Shown one piece after another: positions 37,301 to 46,098 of a stretch of DNA of 64,000 nucleotides (position 1 is its first letter; every line of letters begins with the position of its first letter). Position numbers and translations under genes: made by a program. This stretch comes from Hymenobacter telluris (GTDB taxonomy: Bacteria > Bacteroidota > Bacteroidia > Cytophagales > Hymenobacteraceae): contig NZ_JAFLQZ010000002.1 of the NCBI RefSeq assembly GCF_017313265.1, positions 310,001 to 374,000 on the forward strand. The letters are read 5' to 3'. A model generated the notes under the pieces. The model was not told the origin of the DNA. It worked only from the letters and a program-made list of their open reading frames with translations, and made no database searches.

Positions 37301-38841
37301 TGCGCCTGAGTGGCCGCACGGCCGGTGAAACCATCTACATACGGGCTTGGGAATTCGGCAACGATTCGTTTGGCCGCTTCAAAGTGTGCGCCGCCTTCGA
37401 TTTGGCTCCCGCCAATGACGAGCCAGCCGGCGCCGTAACGCTAACCTTCGCGCCTGACTGCGTAACGCCAATTCAGGGTTCGAACACGGTAGGTTCCACT
37501 ACTACGCCTAACGGCTACACCAACGGCGGTAGCGGTGGTTGCGGCACCAACAGCACCCCGAACGACGTGTGGTATCGGTTCACCACGGCGGCTTCGGGCC
37601 GGGGTTCTACGGAGGCTACGCTAACCGTAACGGGTGCCGGTTCGGGTATCCTGCGCTTGTTCACGGCGCCATCGGCAGCCGGTCCGTTCACGGCCGTAAC
37701 CAACGGCTGCTCGGCCGCGCCTTCAGCTTCGGCGGCCGTAACGGGTCGTTCGTTCACTGCTACCGGCCTGACGCCAAGCACTACCTATTATGTGCAGGTG
37801 TCCAACTACAGCTCGTTCGATGGCGGTTCGGCCTTCACCATCTGCCTCACGGCGCCGAGCAACTGCCCCATTCCGGCCGGCCCATCGGCTACCGCACTCA
37901 CCTCGAATACGGCTACGTTGGGCTGGGCAGTGGGCGCTACCACGCCAAGTGGCACGTTCACGCTCGAGTATGGCCCCCGTAACTTCACGCTGGGCAATGG
38001 TACCCGCATCACGGGTATTACCGGCCTCTCTACTACGCTCACCGGCCTGACGCCTGACACCGAGTACTGCTTCTATGTGCGGCAGGAGTGCGGTGCCGTA
38101 AGTGGCAACAGCGCCTTCAGTGGCCCGGTATGCTTCCGTACCAACTTGGCACCGTCGCCTAACGATGAGCCGTGCAATGCTACTGCTCTCACGGTAGGTG
38201 CCGCGGCCGTTACGGCCAACAACATTGGGGCAACTACTACTCCGCTCAACGGCTATTCCAACCCTGGCTGCTCGACGGCTAGCGCGCCGAAAGACGTGTG
38301 GTTCCGTTTCGTGGCCACCGCCACAACGGCTCAGATAACGGTAACGGGCAACCCTGCCGGCCAGGTGCGGCTATTCTCGGCTGGTGCTTGCGCCGGGCCG
38401 TTCACGCAGATTGCCTGCCAGGCTAGCACCGGTGCCAACACGGCCGCTGGCCCGCTCAATGCCACTGGCCTCACCATTGGTACTACGTACTACGTCTTCG
38501 TTTCGGGGTACGGCTCCAGCGACTTCACGGGCAACTTCACTATTGCGGTGCGCACGGTGCTTTCAACGGGCAACGAGCTAGCCAAAGGCGAAGTGAGCGT
38601 GTACCCCAACCCCAGCCACGACGGCACGCTCACGCTGAGCCTGCGCGGGGTAGACGGGGTAAGCAGTACGCAAGTGGAGCTCTTCAACGCACTAGGTCAG
38701 CGCGTGCTCACGCAGCCAGTGAGCATCCGTGGTGGTGCAGTTGAGCAGCCGCTGGCTGTGCAGGGCTTGGCCAAAGGCATCTACACGCTGCGCGCCCAAA
38801 TCGGGCAGACTACCATCACCCGCAAAGTGGTGCTGGAGTAG
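34324..38841 (+). CDS. Giant modular surface protein with T9SS sorting domain (copy 1)
   Basis: The 1505-residue protein starts at ATG 34324 with an N-terminal signal region ending near ASAQAQ. After an N-terminal domain (about 35-250) comes a fibronectin type III module (256-350). Then repeats that begin N-D-D-C: type A at about 355, 628 and 756 (CANAVLLTTGATC-like), type B at 486 and 887 (C-x-x-ATALP ... LALYSGTCGNLTLI), a related module at 1031, a second FnIII (1180-1275) and a final module at 1280. The end, VYPNPSHDGTLTLSL to ITRKVVLE, is a T9SS type A sorting domain. It shares its last 450 residues closely with the protein at 58878. An adhesin or matrix role is inferred. Confidence 0.85.
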   Translation: MASRLHAISRQWRLWRTALVATLGIGLATASAQAQDVNTYTLTSSAGTYTPVTGGTALPDMLADTYITPTAIPLGFTFVFDGTPYTQVKASSDGFLSFNPAATSGFSTLAGASASNRPLVAPLGDDLDGRPTGATALASYQTTGTAPNRVFTFEWQNWEWRWNANVAVISFQAKLYEGTNRVEFVYRQEAGATNATATLGASIGLAGVGTGAGSYLSLSDASATPTASSTTENTNINTKPATGQVYAFLPGPTPSCPAPRNLAVSLVTSTTAPVSWTSVSTGNTYTVEYGPTGFTPGSAAGTRVPNITGTSYTITGLTPSTPYQVYVTQNCGTANGNSTQTGPVAFTTLALPPTNDDCANAVLLTTGATCTTTSGTVLAATQSLAASTCGTSTSPTTAADVWYRFVATGTSQVITATASFTPVLEVRSGTCATSASISCVAGTRLAVAGLTVGSTYFVRVYPSSNTAPTTPTFTICVVDAPNAPANDDCTTATALPALALTGGCNNVTGTNVGATSTQNAPAPGCASYNGSDVWYSFTVPANGSITVQTDSVGGSAITDTGLALYSGTCGNLTLITCDDDSSPNGNFSSITLTGRTAGEVLYARVWEFGGDAFGRFKICASYNPPAANDDCANSVLLTTGATCTATNGTLLGATQSLPASTCGTSTSPTSATDVWFRFVATASGQTISVNSSFTPVIELRSGTCASSASVSCVAGTQLAVSGLTVGTTYFVRVYNSTNTAPTTPTFTICVTNPPANDDCANSVLLTSGATCTPTNGTILGATQSLPAGTCGTGTPPTTAGDVWYRFVATASGQIIQTTASFTTAIEVRSGTCATSASVACGTGTRLAVSGLTVGSTYFVRIYNSSNFAPTTSTFTVCVSNAPNAPTNDDCVTATALPTLVAGAGCNYVTATNVGATDTQNVPAPGCASYNGGDVWYSFVVPAGGGGIITVQTDSISGSPVTDTGLALYSGTCGNLTLLSCDDDSSPNGLYSLLRLSGRTAGETIYIRAWEFGNDSFGRFKVCAAFDLAPANDEPAGAVTLTFAPDCVTPIQGSNTVGSTTTPNGYTNGGSGGCGTNSTPNDVWYRFTTAASGRGSTEATLTVTGAGSGILRLFTAPSAAGPFTAVTNGCSAAPSASAAVTGRSFTATGLTPSTTYYVQVSNYSSFDGGSAFTICLTAPSNCPIPAGPSATALTSNTATLGWAVGATTPSGTFTLEYGPRNFTLGNGTRITGITGLSTTLTGLTPDTEYCFYVRQECGAVSGNSAFSGPVCFRTNLAPSPNDEPCNATALTVGAAAVTANNIGATTTPLNGYSNPGCSTASAPKDVWFRFVATATTAQITVTGNPAGQVRLFSAGACAGPFTQIACQASTGANTAAGPLNATGLTIGTTYYVFVSGYGSSDFTGNFTIAVRTVLSTGNELAKGEVSVYPNPSHDGTLTLSLRGVDGVSSTQVELFNALGQRVLTQPVSIRGGAVEQPLAVQGLAKGIYTLRAQIGQTTITRKVVLE

Positions 38842-38915
38842 CAGCTAACCGGCAGTAAGCGGCTCGGCCAGTGGCTCGGCCGCTTACTTCGCCAGCCTTT
38901 GATTTCACTCGATTC

Positions 38916-38950
38916 AAAAAAAGAGCGACGCCCAGCGTCGCTCTTTTTTT
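38916..38950. terminator. Bidirectional terminator
   Basis: A perfect 16-pair stem (38916-38931 with 38935-38950) with 3-base loop, A7 on the left and T7 on the right, lies between convergent genes. Confidence 0.94.
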
Positions 38951-38985
38951 ATGGCAGCTCAGCCTGCCTTATTAAAGCGCCTGCG

Positions 38986-40392
38986 CTATTCCACTACTAG
39001 CCGCCGGGTGTATTGAACGTCGCCGAGCTGAGCCTGCACCATGTAGAGGCCACTGCGTAAGCCTGCAAGGTCCAGGCGGGTTTCTTGTTGGCCCGAGGGT
39101 AGCTGTAGCGTGCGGGCCGTGCGGCCCAGCGCATCACGGAGCTGCACGGTAGTGGTGGCGCGGGGGGCAGCCGACAGCCGAACGGCTACAGTTTGGGTAG
39201 CGGGGTTGGGCCACAATTGTAGGGCGCTGGCCTGGCCTTGTTTCACGGCACTAGGAACGTAGGCCCGGTTTTCGAGTACCAGAATCCGGTCGTCGGTAGC
39301 GGCGGGGTTACCACGACCGTCGCGGTTGCTGGTCCCGATATATATCCGGCCTTGTGGCGACACACAGATAGACCGGAGCCGGCCGTAGGTGGTCGTCCAG
39401 AGGGTGTTTTGGGCGGTAATCTGGGTGCCGGCCAGGTTGAGCTGAAGCTGCGTGAAGCCATCCTTGAGCGTTACCAGCAGCAACGAGTTGTTCCACTCCG
39501 GAATGGCCGGGTGGGTGTAGGTGGTGAGTCCCGCTACGGCCCGCGTGGGCGTGTAGGAGGCCAGCGGCTCCCGCACATTGTTGGCGGTGCAGAAGGTTTG
39601 CTCGGCAGCGGTGTTGCAGAAGCCTTCCACGGTGGGCCAGCCGTAGTTGCGGTTCACTTCAATCAGGTTCACTTCGTCCTCGATGTTCTCGCCGTGCTCG
39701 GAACTGTAAATCTGGCCCGATGCGGTACGTGTGAGGCCCTGTGGGTTGCGGTGCCCGAACGAATACACCAAGCTACCCGGAATGGGGTTGTTGGCCGGCA
39801 CGGTGCCATCAAGGTTCAGGCGCAGCACTTTACCATTCAGGGAAGCTACATTCTGAGCTTCGGGCCGCTGCTGAGCGTCGCCGGTGGTCATGAGCAAGGT
39901 TAGGTCGGGCTGAATGAACAAGCGCGAGCCGCTGTGCGTGGTGACGGCCGTAATGTTGCCAAGCAAAACGAGGGGGCTGCTCAGCGTGTTGGTTGTGGCC
40001 GAATACGTGTAGCGCACCAGCTTCTCCTTCAGGGCACCGGAGTCGGTGTAGTTGTACACCACATACACATACGGCGTAGCAGTGAAATTGGGGTGCAGCG
40101 CCATGCCCAGCAGGCCACTCTCACCGGTTTCGGTTACGTCGGCAATGGTGAGCAGCGGCAGTACCTGGCCGGTAGTGGGGTTCACGCGGCTGATGCGGCC
40201 CATGCGCTCCGTCATCCAGATGAAATTGTCAGGGCCCCACAGCAATTCCCAGGGCGTATCGAGGTTGTTGGTGAGGGCCGAGGCTGAAAGGGTGGTGCTG
40301 CCTACCGTGTAGGTAGCCAGCACGGGGCCTTGCTGGGCCATAGCCGGAGCAGCCAAAGCGCCAAATAGAAGCAGAGTAGAGAAACGTTTCAT
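38986..40392 (-). CDS. Secreted glucose/sorbosone dehydrogenase-type (PQQ-dependent) enzyme with T9SS domain
   Basis: The 468-residue protein starts at the ATG at 40392 (MKRFSTLLLFGALAAPAMAQ), with a signal peptide. Residues about 35-370 match the six-bladed propeller of soluble aldose sugar dehydrogenases: LDTPWELLWGPDNFIWMTER, GLLGMALHPNF, GDAQQRPEAQN, GHRNPQGLTRTASGQIYSSE with HGEN, and the NYGWP motif. Such enzymes oxidise sugars with PQQ. The last 75 residues (LWPNPATQTVAVRL to YTRRLVVE) are a T9SS sorting domain, so it acts outside the cell. The electron acceptor and sugar are unknown. Confidence 0.87.
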   Translation of the reverse strand: MKRFSTLLLFGALAAPAMAQQGPVLATYTVGSTTLSASALTNNLDTPWELLWGPDNFIWMTERMGRISRVNPTTGQVLPLLTIADVTETGESGLLGMALHPNFTATPYVYVVYNYTDSGALKEKLVRYTYSATTNTLSSPLVLLGNITAVTTHSGSRLFIQPDLTLLMTTGDAQQRPEAQNVASLNGKVLRLNLDGTVPANNPIPGSLVYSFGHRNPQGLTRTASGQIYSSEHGENIEDEVNLIEVNRNYGWPTVEGFCNTAAEQTFCTANNVREPLASYTPTRAVAGLTTYTHPAIPEWNNSLLLVTLKDGFTQLQLNLAGTQITAQNTLWTTTYGRLRSICVSPQGRIYIGTSNRDGRGNPAATDDRILVLENRAYVPSAVKQGQASALQLWPNPATQTVAVRLSAAPRATTTVQLRDALGRTARTLQLPSGQQETRLDLAGLRSGLYMVQAQLGDVQYTRRLVVE

Positions 40393-41042
40393 AGGGAAAG
40401 GCTTTGGTGGTGAATGGAATACGTTCGTAATCTTATCAACGCGAAAACACCAAGAATGGATGAGGTAGCCACCCACTCTGACAACCCTGATGCGTGCTTT
40501 TTGGCCTTTATTCACCTTGCCGCAACCGTGCTACAGCTGCGCATCTGTTAACGCTTCCTAAAACGCCAGCCATTCTGGTTTCCTGCTGAAACAAGTTTAC
40601 TCAAGCCTACTTGGTTGCCGGGGGAGGGTATGCGGGAGGAAGTAGGCTTTCACCTACTCCATTCCTTCGTTAAGCTTCGGGCATACTTCAGGCCTTGCTG
40701 CTTGCCGCCAAGAAACGTTTTTGTGTTGCAAATGTCTTGCTGTCAGTATTTTATGACTGCAGGAAATGGCATCAGAAAATGTAAGCAAGCGTTTGCGTTG
40801 AATTTACCTGAGAGCTTTGCTATTTCAGTTAAACTCTTGGTAAGCAGCAACACCAGGCTAACGTTGCAAGTCGGTTTCATCTAAGTCGACGCCTCGTTCT
40901 GTTGTCCGTCATTTCCAGCTTCCTCACTGCTCCATGGCATCATACGCACCACCCCCAACGAGGCTGAGCCTATAGCCGGAATCTGCATACGCTGCCACCT
41001 GGCTGCAAAAGCTCGGCAGGCGGTGCTGCCTAAGGCAACAAG
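40393..41042. other. Intergenic region without recognisable gene
   Basis: These 650 bases follow the start of the dehydrogenase gene and precede the end of the DUF2254 gene. One 89-codon frame (40615-40884, plus) opens, but its product looks like random coding and has no family features. No promoter matching the consensus, hairpin or repeat was found. Confidence 0.6.
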
Positions 41043-42386
41043 CTAAAGAACGGCCAACCAGCAGGCTTTCACTTCTTCGTAAGTGGCGCGTACCGCCTCT
41101 TTTTCGTACTCGGTGGCCAGGGTGTCATCAGCTTGGCGCAGCAGCAGCCTGGCCTGGGCTTCTACAGCGGCTTTGCGTTCGGCACTACGGGCAGCTTCCC
41201 CCACCTGGGCCAGCGCCCGCAACACTCGCCGAAACAGAGCGTGGTTGCCTTTGGCATTAATGCGCACCAAGTCAAAGGCCAACTTCAGATACCCACCAAA
41301 GTCACGGTCCGGTACGTACAGCAGCACGGGTGCTTCGCCTGGGGCCGTGCGGAGGGTAGCTGGAAACGGCCTTTCGGCCAGCCGTTGCACTAGCAAGCCC
41401 AAGTGGTCGACAGCCATGATGGCCGTCGTGGTATCGTTGATGCCAGGCGAGAGAGCCTTCAGCGCAATATCAACCAGTTGCTGTATCCCGAAGCCAACAT
41501 CTTGTTTGATGCTGCGGTACCCTTCCAGCCGCACGCAACGCGCCAGCGCCGCGTGGTCGGCCGGGCTTAGGGCCGTGGCCGCGCCCTGCCGCAGGTAGCG
41601 TAGTAGGTTGTTGCCTTCGCCCACGAAGGCACCTACCGGCTGCTCGATCCGCAGCCACGCCTGGTGCTGGTTGGCCCAGGCGAGCAGCCCCGCCGCGTCG
41701 ATGCGCTGCACATAGCCCGTTTGGGCAGCGCGCACGGGCTGCCAGCCAGGCCGGGCCTCGGCCGCGCGCCAGGCCGCTTGCCGGGTTGGATCGAGGGCGG
41801 GCTCGCCCAGCGTTTCAGGAAACAGCTCGTCTACTGCCTCTCGACTCTGGCGGCTGATGCGTTGCAAAATCGTATCAGTTTGCAGCGACTCGGCAATGTG
41901 GTGAATGAAGTAGATGAGCGCCGCCACGCCGCCCAGCGCCAACGCCAAACCACCCGTCACGGCCGTGGAAGGCACAAACTTCTGCTCCTCGGTGCCTCGG
42001 ATAGTACCCAACACCAGCAGGCAATAAGCAAAGACACCCACGAAATAGCCCATCACCACCTGGTTGCCCCGGTCGCGCATGAAGTTGCGCAGTACGCGGG
42101 GTGAGTACTGGCTGCTGACCTGCGAAATGGTGGAAAGCGTGAGCGAGAATACCAGCGCCGCCACCGTCAGCATGGAGCCAGCCACGGCCGTGAGCATGCT
42201 GCGCGAGCCCTGGGCACCCACGCCGAAAAGCAACGGAAACTGCTTGGCTCCATCGAACGAAGTGCGGCGGTCAAACTCAATCAGCCCATATGCCAGGGCG
42301 CACGCGCCGAGCACCAGCAGGCCCGGTACAAACCACAGCGAATCGTGCAGGCGCTGCCAAAAGCGGCGCAGAAAAGAAAGCGGCAT
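41043..42386 (-). CDS. DUF2254 membrane protein
   Basis: The 447-residue protein starts at the ATG at 42386 (MPLSFLRRFWQRLHDSLW). The N-terminal third has four hydrophobic segments: FVPGLLVLGACALAYGL, MLTAVAGSMLTVAALVFSLT, VVMGYFVGVFAYCLLVLGTI and LALALGGVAALIYFIHHI. The middle SLTLSTISQVSSQYSPRVLRNF is the strongest DUF2254 match. The soluble C-terminal part contains VDIALKALSPGINDTTTA. The function is unknown. It is divergent from the DUF389 gene and may belong with the ion-related membrane genes that follow. Confidence 0.85.
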   Translation of the reverse strand: MPLSFLRRFWQRLHDSLWFVPGLLVLGACALAYGLIEFDRRTSFDGAKQFPLLFGVGAQGSRSMLTAVAGSMLTVAALVFSLTLSTISQVSSQYSPRVLRNFMRDRGNQVVMGYFVGVFAYCLLVLGTIRGTEEQKFVPSTAVTGGLALALGGVAALIYFIHHIAESLQTDTILQRISRQSREAVDELFPETLGEPALDPTRQAAWRAAEARPGWQPVRAAQTGYVQRIDAAGLLAWANQHQAWLRIEQPVGAFVGEGNNLLRYLRQGAATALSPADHAALARCVRLEGYRSIKQDVGFGIQQLVDIALKALSPGINDTTTAIMAVDHLGLLVQRLAERPFPATLRTAPGEAPVLLYVPDRDFGGYLKLAFDLVRINAKGNHALFRRVLRALAQVGEAARSAERKAAVEAQARLLLRQADDTLATEYEKEAVRATYEEVKACWLAVL

Positions 42387-42586
42387 TAGCAACCAAGTAC
42401 GTGAGATAACTGCTGCTGTGTACGGCAAGGGTGCGCTTTTCGCTGGCCGGCAGGGGACGATAACAGCTGGGGGCAACCGGAAACAGCATTTTTGCCGGCA
42501 TCTGCGTAAGGCTACGATAAGCTCAGGCAGGCACGAGCTGTCACCTGTTCACTTCCCACCGTTCTTTTTCCAGCTGCTTTTGGCCT

Positions 42587-43975
42587 ATGAACTTTGCTTT
42601 TCTGCGCTGGGTGCGCGCCCACTTCGACTTATCCTCTGACATGGCCGAACCGACCGAAATCATGGCCGATGTGGAGGACGGGCTGGTCTTTAAGGGCACT
42701 AATTTGTGGGTGCTCATCTTCGCCATTTTGGTGGCCTCGGTGGGGCTCAATGTCAACTCCACGGCCGTCATTATTGGTGCCATGCTCATTTCACCCCTCA
42801 TGGGGCCCATCGTAGGCATCGGCTTCGGGGCGGCCACAGTTGAAGTCAACCTGATTCAGCGCGGGCTGAAAAACCTGTTCATTGCGGCCGGCCTCAGCCT
42901 ACTGGTATCGGCGCTGTATTTCTACGTTACGCCCCTCACCGACGCAGGCTCTGAACTGCTGGCCCGCACCTCGCCCACAACCTGGGACGTAGCCATTGCC
43001 CTGTTTGGTGGGGCCGCGGGGGCCATTGGCTTCACCCGCCGCGAGCGGGGCAACGTGGTGCCCGGCGTAGCTATTGCTACGGCCCTGATGCCGCCACTCT
43101 GCACGGCGGGCTACGGGCTGGCCACGGCGCACTGGGCTTACCTGTTCGGGGCGCTGTACTTATTCTTTATCAACTGCGTGTTCATCAGCTTGGCCACGTT
43201 TCTGGTGGCCCGCATCCTGCCGCTGCCCCAGCATCAGTTTGACAGCGGCCGGCGAGGCCGCTGGGTGAACCGCAGCATCTGGGCGGTGGCCTTGCTCACG
43301 GCCGGCCCGAGCGTATACTTGGCCGTAGGTATCGTGCGCAATACCGTGTTTGCCCACAACGCCCAGCAGTTCATAGATGAGCAACTGAGCCTGCCCGGTA
43401 CCTACGTGGTAACGCGCCGCATCGAGGCCAGCGCCGGTACCATCAACGTGCTGCTGGCGGGCCAGCGCCTTACTCCGGACCAGCTGCGCACGGCCCGCGC
43501 CCGCCTGAGCCAGTACCGCTTGCCTACTACGCAGCTTACGGTGCGCCAAGGCTTGGCGGGCCTCGACTCGACCGACGCCCGCGCCCTGCGCACCAGCCTG
43601 CTCGAAGACATACGCAGCCGCAACGAGCAAACCCTTGCCGGCTATGATACGCGCTTAGCCCAGCTCCAGCAATTGCTGTTACGGTCCGATAGCCTCGCCA
43701 CGGCAACCACTACCGTCTTCCCCACGGCTCCGGCCTTGCTGCGCGAGGTACAGGTAGAGCACCCTACCGTACGTCAGTTGGGCCTGAGCCAACTGGTGCG
43801 GCCGGCTGCTGACTCCTTGCGTGCCGATACGACCCTTGTGGTAGCCCTGCGTGCCAGCGGCCCGCTACCTGCCGCCGAGCAGCAACGGCTGCGTCAGTGG
43901 TTGAGCTTACGCACCGGTATGCGGCAGCCTGTGCAACTGGTAGTTGAAATTCCGAGCCCGGCGCGAAAACGCTAA
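42587..43975 (+). CDS. DUF389 membrane protein
   Basis: The 462-residue protein starts at ATG 42587. Residues 40-215 carry the DUF389 core with about six membrane segments: NLWVLIFAILVASVGLNVNS, then AVIIGAMLISPLMGPIVGIG, RERGNVVPGVAIATALMPPL and YLFFINCVFISLATFLVARI. Pro and Gly in the MLISPLMGPI stretch are invariant in the family. Residues 230-462 form a soluble tail with a BON- or TonB-like repeat pattern that I cannot name. Function is unknown. The MscS gene starts 90 bases downstream. Confidence 0.87.
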   Translation: MNFAFLRWVRAHFDLSSDMAEPTEIMADVEDGLVFKGTNLWVLIFAILVASVGLNVNSTAVIIGAMLISPLMGPIVGIGFGAATVEVNLIQRGLKNLFIAAGLSLLVSALYFYVTPLTDAGSELLARTSPTTWDVAIALFGGAAGAIGFTRRERGNVVPGVAIATALMPPLCTAGYGLATAHWAYLFGALYLFFINCVFISLATFLVARILPLPQHQFDSGRRGRWVNRSIWAVALLTAGPSVYLAVGIVRNTVFAHNAQQFIDEQLSLPGTYVVTRRIEASAGTINVLLAGQRLTPDQLRTARARLSQYRLPTTQLTVRQGLAGLDSTDARALRTSLLEDIRSRNEQTLAGYDTRLAQLQQLLLRSDSLATATTTVFPTAPALLREVQVEHPTVRQLGLSQLVRPAADSLRADTTLVVALRASGPLPAAEQQRLRQWLSLRTGMRQPVQLVVEIPSPARKR

Positions 43976-44065
43976 GTGCGCAAACACGATTTGCTGTCAC
44001 CTATCTTGTTCGCAAATTCGTCGTATCCGCTCACCAAGCTACCCAGTGCGTTTACAGTAGTTTCT

Positions 44066-45961
44066 ATGTCTCAACGGCTTACCGCGCTCTTCACTTCTCT
44101 CTCGTATCTGGGCTTACTTGCCCTGTGGTTACTGGTAAGCGGGTTCATCTGCCCCATTCAGGCTGCTGCTCAGGCTCCCGTCGGCTCCGATTCGGCCCGG
44201 ACCCAGACGCTGAGCACCGATACGCGCACCCTGCGTCAACTCGATTCGCTACGCCGCCAGGCCAGTGCCCGCCTCAGCCAAGTGCAGCAAGAACTGCTCA
44301 CGCTGAAAAACGGCCCCAACCGCGCCCAGGAGCAGAAGTTAACCCAAGAGTTGACGGCGTTGCGCGCCGCCGATTCGTTGCGCCGCGTGCAAGCCCGCCG
44401 GCATATCGACTCGCTTAGGCAGCACACCCGCGGCTACCCAGTCGTGCTGCACAACGATACCCTGTTTTACGTTTACACCAAGCTCGGCCCCTTCTCGCCC
44501 CGCGAGCGGGCCGCCCTCATTGCCGAGAAAGTGCAGCGCCTGGAAGCCGATGTGCGCTACCACCCTGATTCGCTGCGCCTCTACCCCTCCGAGCAAACCA
44601 TTGACCTGCTATACGGCGAGTTGGTGGTGCAAAGCATTTCCGACAACGATGCGCTCTGGATGAACACCCCGCGCGACTCGCTGGCCCGCCAGTACCGGGC
44701 GCGCATTGTGCAAACTGTGGCAACGTACAAGCAGCAGCACAGCTTCGTCAACATCCTCAAGGAAATTGGGCTGGTGCTGCTAGTGCTGGTGGCTTTCTAC
44801 TTCGTGGTGCGCTTTGTTAATCAGTTTTTTCGCTGGCTACAGTTGCAGCTTACCCGGCGCGAGGACACCTGGTTTCGGGGCGTGCGGCTAGGCACCTACG
44901 ACCTGTTTACACCCCGGCGCGAGCTGGAAACGGCCCTGCTGCTGCTCAACGTGCTGCGCTGGGTGGTCATTTTCCTCATTATTTACCTGGTACTCCCGCT
45001 ACTGTTCAGCATCTTTCCCGGCACCCAGGACGTGGCCGATATGCTGCTCGGTTACGTGCTCACGCCCCTACGCCGCATTGGTCTCTCGCTCTGGCACTAC
45101 CTGCCCAATCTTATTACCATTGTGGTGATTGTCACGGTATTCCGCTACCTACTGCGGGGACTACATTTTCTGAAAGAGGAAATTCGGTTGGGGCACCTCA
45201 CCCTGGAGGGTTTTTATCCGGACTGGGCCAACCCGACCTACCAAATTGTGCGGGTGCTGGTGTTTGCTTTTCTGCTGGTGGTGATTTTTCCCTACTTACC
45301 GGGCTCCGAGTCGCCCATCTTCAAGGGCGTGTCGGTGTTTCTGGGCTTCCTGTTCACCTTCGGCTCAGCGGGCTCCCTCTCCAACATCGTGGCCGGCCTG
45401 GTGCTCACTTACATGCGCGCCTACAAGCTGGGCGATAGGGTGAAAATTGGGGACGTAACCGGCGACATCATCGAGAAAAACCTGCTGGTAACGCGCATCC
45501 GCACCATCAAAAACGAGGAAATCACCATCCCGAATTCCTCTATTATGAGTTCTTACACCACCAACTTCACCAGCGCCGCGCCTACCCTGGGGCTGGTGCT
45601 GCACACCACCGTCACGATTGGCTATGATGTGCCCTGGCCGCAGGTGCACGAGCTGCTTGTAGCCGCCGCCCTGGGGGCTGAGGGCGTACTGCCCGAGCCT
45701 AAGCCCTTTGTGCTCCAAACCAGCCTCGACGATTATTATGCCAGCTACCAGCTCAACGCGTATACCCGAGAGGCCAGCAAGCAGGCCCTGATTTATTCGC
45801 GCATTCACCAAAACATTCAAGACGAGTTCAATAAAGCCGGCATCGAACTGATGTCGCCCCACTATCGCGCTGTGCGGGACGGCCATCACACCACCATTCC
45901 TACCGATTTTCTACCCAAGGACTATGTAGCCCCGAAGTTTCGGGTAGAAGGCAACGAGTAG
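44066..45961 (+). CDS. Mechanosensitive channel of the MscS family, large form
   Basis: The 631-residue protein starts at the ATG at 44066; a GTG at 43976 abuts the DUF389 stop but would precede the signal peptide. Residues 1-35 are a signal peptide, 45-130 a charged coiled-coil-like periplasmic region, and 230-430 contain about five membrane helices. The MscS core follows at about 430-620: FGSAGSLSNIVAGLVLTYMR is the pore helix, VKIGDVTGDIIEKNLLVTRI and ITIPNSSIMS the beta domain. It should open under membrane tension and protect from hypo-osmotic shock. It is in a run with DUF389 and an antiporter. Confidence 0.88.
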   Translation: MSQRLTALFTSLSYLGLLALWLLVSGFICPIQAAAQAPVGSDSARTQTLSTDTRTLRQLDSLRRQASARLSQVQQELLTLKNGPNRAQEQKLTQELTALRAADSLRRVQARRHIDSLRQHTRGYPVVLHNDTLFYVYTKLGPFSPRERAALIAEKVQRLEADVRYHPDSLRLYPSEQTIDLLYGELVVQSISDNDALWMNTPRDSLARQYRARIVQTVATYKQQHSFVNILKEIGLVLLVLVAFYFVVRFVNQFFRWLQLQLTRREDTWFRGVRLGTYDLFTPRRELETALLLLNVLRWVVIFLIIYLVLPLLFSIFPGTQDVADMLLGYVLTPLRRIGLSLWHYLPNLITIVVIVTVFRYLLRGLHFLKEEIRLGHLTLEGFYPDWANPTYQIVRVLVFAFLLVVIFPYLPGSESPIFKGVSVFLGFLFTFGSAGSLSNIVAGLVLTYMRAYKLGDRVKIGDVTGDIIEKNLLVTRIRTIKNEEITIPNSSIMSSYTTNFTSAAPTLGLVLHTTVTIGYDVPWPQVHELLVAAALGAEGVLPEPKPFVLQTSLDDYYASYQLNAYTREASKQALIYSRIHQNIQDEFNKAGIELMSPHYRAVRDGHHTTIPTDFLPKDYVAPKFRVEGNE

Positions 45962-46098
45962 CACGCTTGCTTTTCATGCGCCTGCCACTTCGCCTACTGT
46001 TGTCCAAGCTCAACCATTTGCCGTAAACTCACCCGCCTTCTTTGCCCGATGCATAATGGGCTGCGCTGGTACTGCGCTTAGTACCTGATTTTCTTTCT

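Noticed and set aside
35386..38500. Regular repeats resembling a CRISPR array
   Set aside because: The repeats are coding modules of hundreds of bases in one open frame, without short spacers.
43976..44065. An N-terminal extension of the large MscS protein from GTG 43976
   Set aside because: The ATG at 44066 gives a clean signal peptide; the extension would bury it.
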